Part shown: one piece after another, positions 63,704-64,000 of the stretch
How the letters are laid out: each line of letters begins with the position of its first letter
Numbering within the stretch: position 1 is the stretch's first letter
DNA from: Algoriphagus lutimaris
GTDB lineage: Bacteria; Bacteroidota; Bacteroidia; Cytophagales; Cyclobacteriaceae
NCBI RefSeq assembly: GCF_017051705.1
Contig: NZ_JAFIDJ010000002.1
Coordinates: forward strand, 1-64,000
Reading direction: 5' to 3'
DNA length: 64,000 nucleotides
The notes under the pieces: model-generated
The model's input: only the letters and a program-made list of their open reading frames with translations
Database searches by the model: none
What the model was told of the DNA's origin: nothing
Program-made: the position numbers and the translations under genes

Positions 63704-63738
63704 AAAGCCCGGTTTCAAAAGAGCCGGGTTTTATTTTA
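63704..63738 (+). terminator. Intrinsic terminator after ompA-like copy 2
   Basis: Stem AAAGCCCGG (63704-63712) with CCGGGTTTT (63724-63732), including one G-T pair, an 11-nt loop, and a TATTTTATC exit on the plus strand. Same position and style as the terminator after copy 1. Confidence 0.78.
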
Positions 63739-63748
63739 TCTTCGTAAC

Positions 63749-64000
63749 ATGTTTATACTTTCTGAGACGCCGTCAATTGCAAATCATTTCATCAATGAGC
63801 TTCGTGATATTGAAACTCAAAAAGATAGAATGCGATTTAGAAAAAATCTGGAACGGTTAGGAGAATTACTTGCGTATGAAATCTCCAAAGAATTAGAATT
63901 TAAAGACATTGAAGTAAAAACCCCATTGGCGATCGCACCATCTAAAACAATCACCTCTGACCTGGTAATCATTACGATATTAAGGGCCTCACTTCCTTTC
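63749..64000 (+). CDS. upp: Uracil phosphoribosyltransferase, N-terminal part (cut by window end)
   Basis: 84 codons from ATG 63749 to the window edge, open throughout. The N-terminus (MFILSETPSIANHFINELRD, then TQKDRMRFRKNLERLGELLAYEISKEL) and the following VKTPLAIAP, VIITILRASLPF match uracil phosphoribosyltransferase, which salvages uracil to UMP with PRPP. The PRPP-binding loop would lie beyond the edge. Too short for the six-frame listing because it has no stop here. It lies 60 bases after copy 2 of the ompA-like pair, beyond a terminator. Confidence 0.88.
   Translation, partial: MFILSETPSIANHFINELRDIETQKDRMRFRKNLERLGELLAYEISKELEFKDIEVKTPLAIAPSKTITSDLVIITILRASLPF

Overview
The window looks like chromosomal DNA of a Bacteroidota bacterium, most likely order Cytophagales (Cyclobacteriaceae/Algoriphagus-like). 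The reasons are: Bacteroidota-type promoter boxes (TTG about 17-20 nt upstream of TAnnTTTG) in many gaps; few Shine-Dalgarno sequences; several DUF1080 sugar-hydrolase proteins with Tat-exported Gfo/Idh/MocA oxidoreductases; OmpA proteins with thrombospondin type-3 calcium repeats; an Nqr sodium pump; and a DnaE polymerase carrying its own N-terminal exonuclease. The species assignment is inference; no rRNA gene lies inside the window.

Layout. 1-420 has no protein gene and holds three tandem promoter-like boxes plus a boxA-like motif on the minus strand, as expected for the leader of an rRNA operon lying off the left edge. 0.5-1.9 kb: two overlapping DUF1080 genes. 2.0-5.5 kb: minus-strand cluster of a propionyl-CoA-type carboxyltransferase, an M42 peptidase and a cytosolic BtuF-like protein. 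5.8-11.9 kb: plus-strand Ppx/GppA, an Ldh-family dehydrogenase, a small membrane protein, tandem Gfo/Idh/MocA paralogs and a GNAT. 12-14 kb: a TruA-type synthase and a PHP-domain lipoprotein.

14.2-25.7 kb is a nine-gene branched-chain amino-acid operon on the minus strand (ilvD-ilvB-ilvN-ilvC-leuA-leuC-leuD-second IPMS/citramalate synthase-leuB). It has its own promoter, a 16-residue leader peptide of which 10 residues are Val/Ile/Leu, mutually exclusive antiterminator and terminator hairpins directly before ilvD, and a strong terminator after leuB. This complete ribosome-mediated attenuator is the most interesting signal in the window.

26-39.4 kb: ispE; the tgt-lptG-EamA cluster; a GT2-sigma factor-rsmG cluster; dnaE with a fused exonuclease; trxA; and the overlapping selenouridine pair mnmH-selD. 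39.4-45.5 kb: a DUF502 membrane protein, a third DUF1080 protein and nqrABCDE without nqrF. 45.6-50.6 kb: cmk-ispH, adenine deaminase and RF3. 50.9-55.9 kb: an orphan histidine kinase, a dps gene broken by a one-base frameshift, and a NatAB-like ABC exporter with an uncharacterised secreted protein. 56-60.8 kb: grpE-dnaJ, obg, adk, hpt and an M42-like peptidase. 61-63.7 kb: two tandem OmpA-family genes; the right edge cuts the uracil phosphoribosyltransferase gene.

Most of the window is housekeeping sequence. No prophage, insertion sequence, CRISPR array, tRNA or integron was seen. The unusual points are the ilv attenuator, zinc-ligand losses in Tgt and DnaJ, the broken dps, the missing nqrF, the exonuclease-polymerase fusion and the tandem gene duplications.
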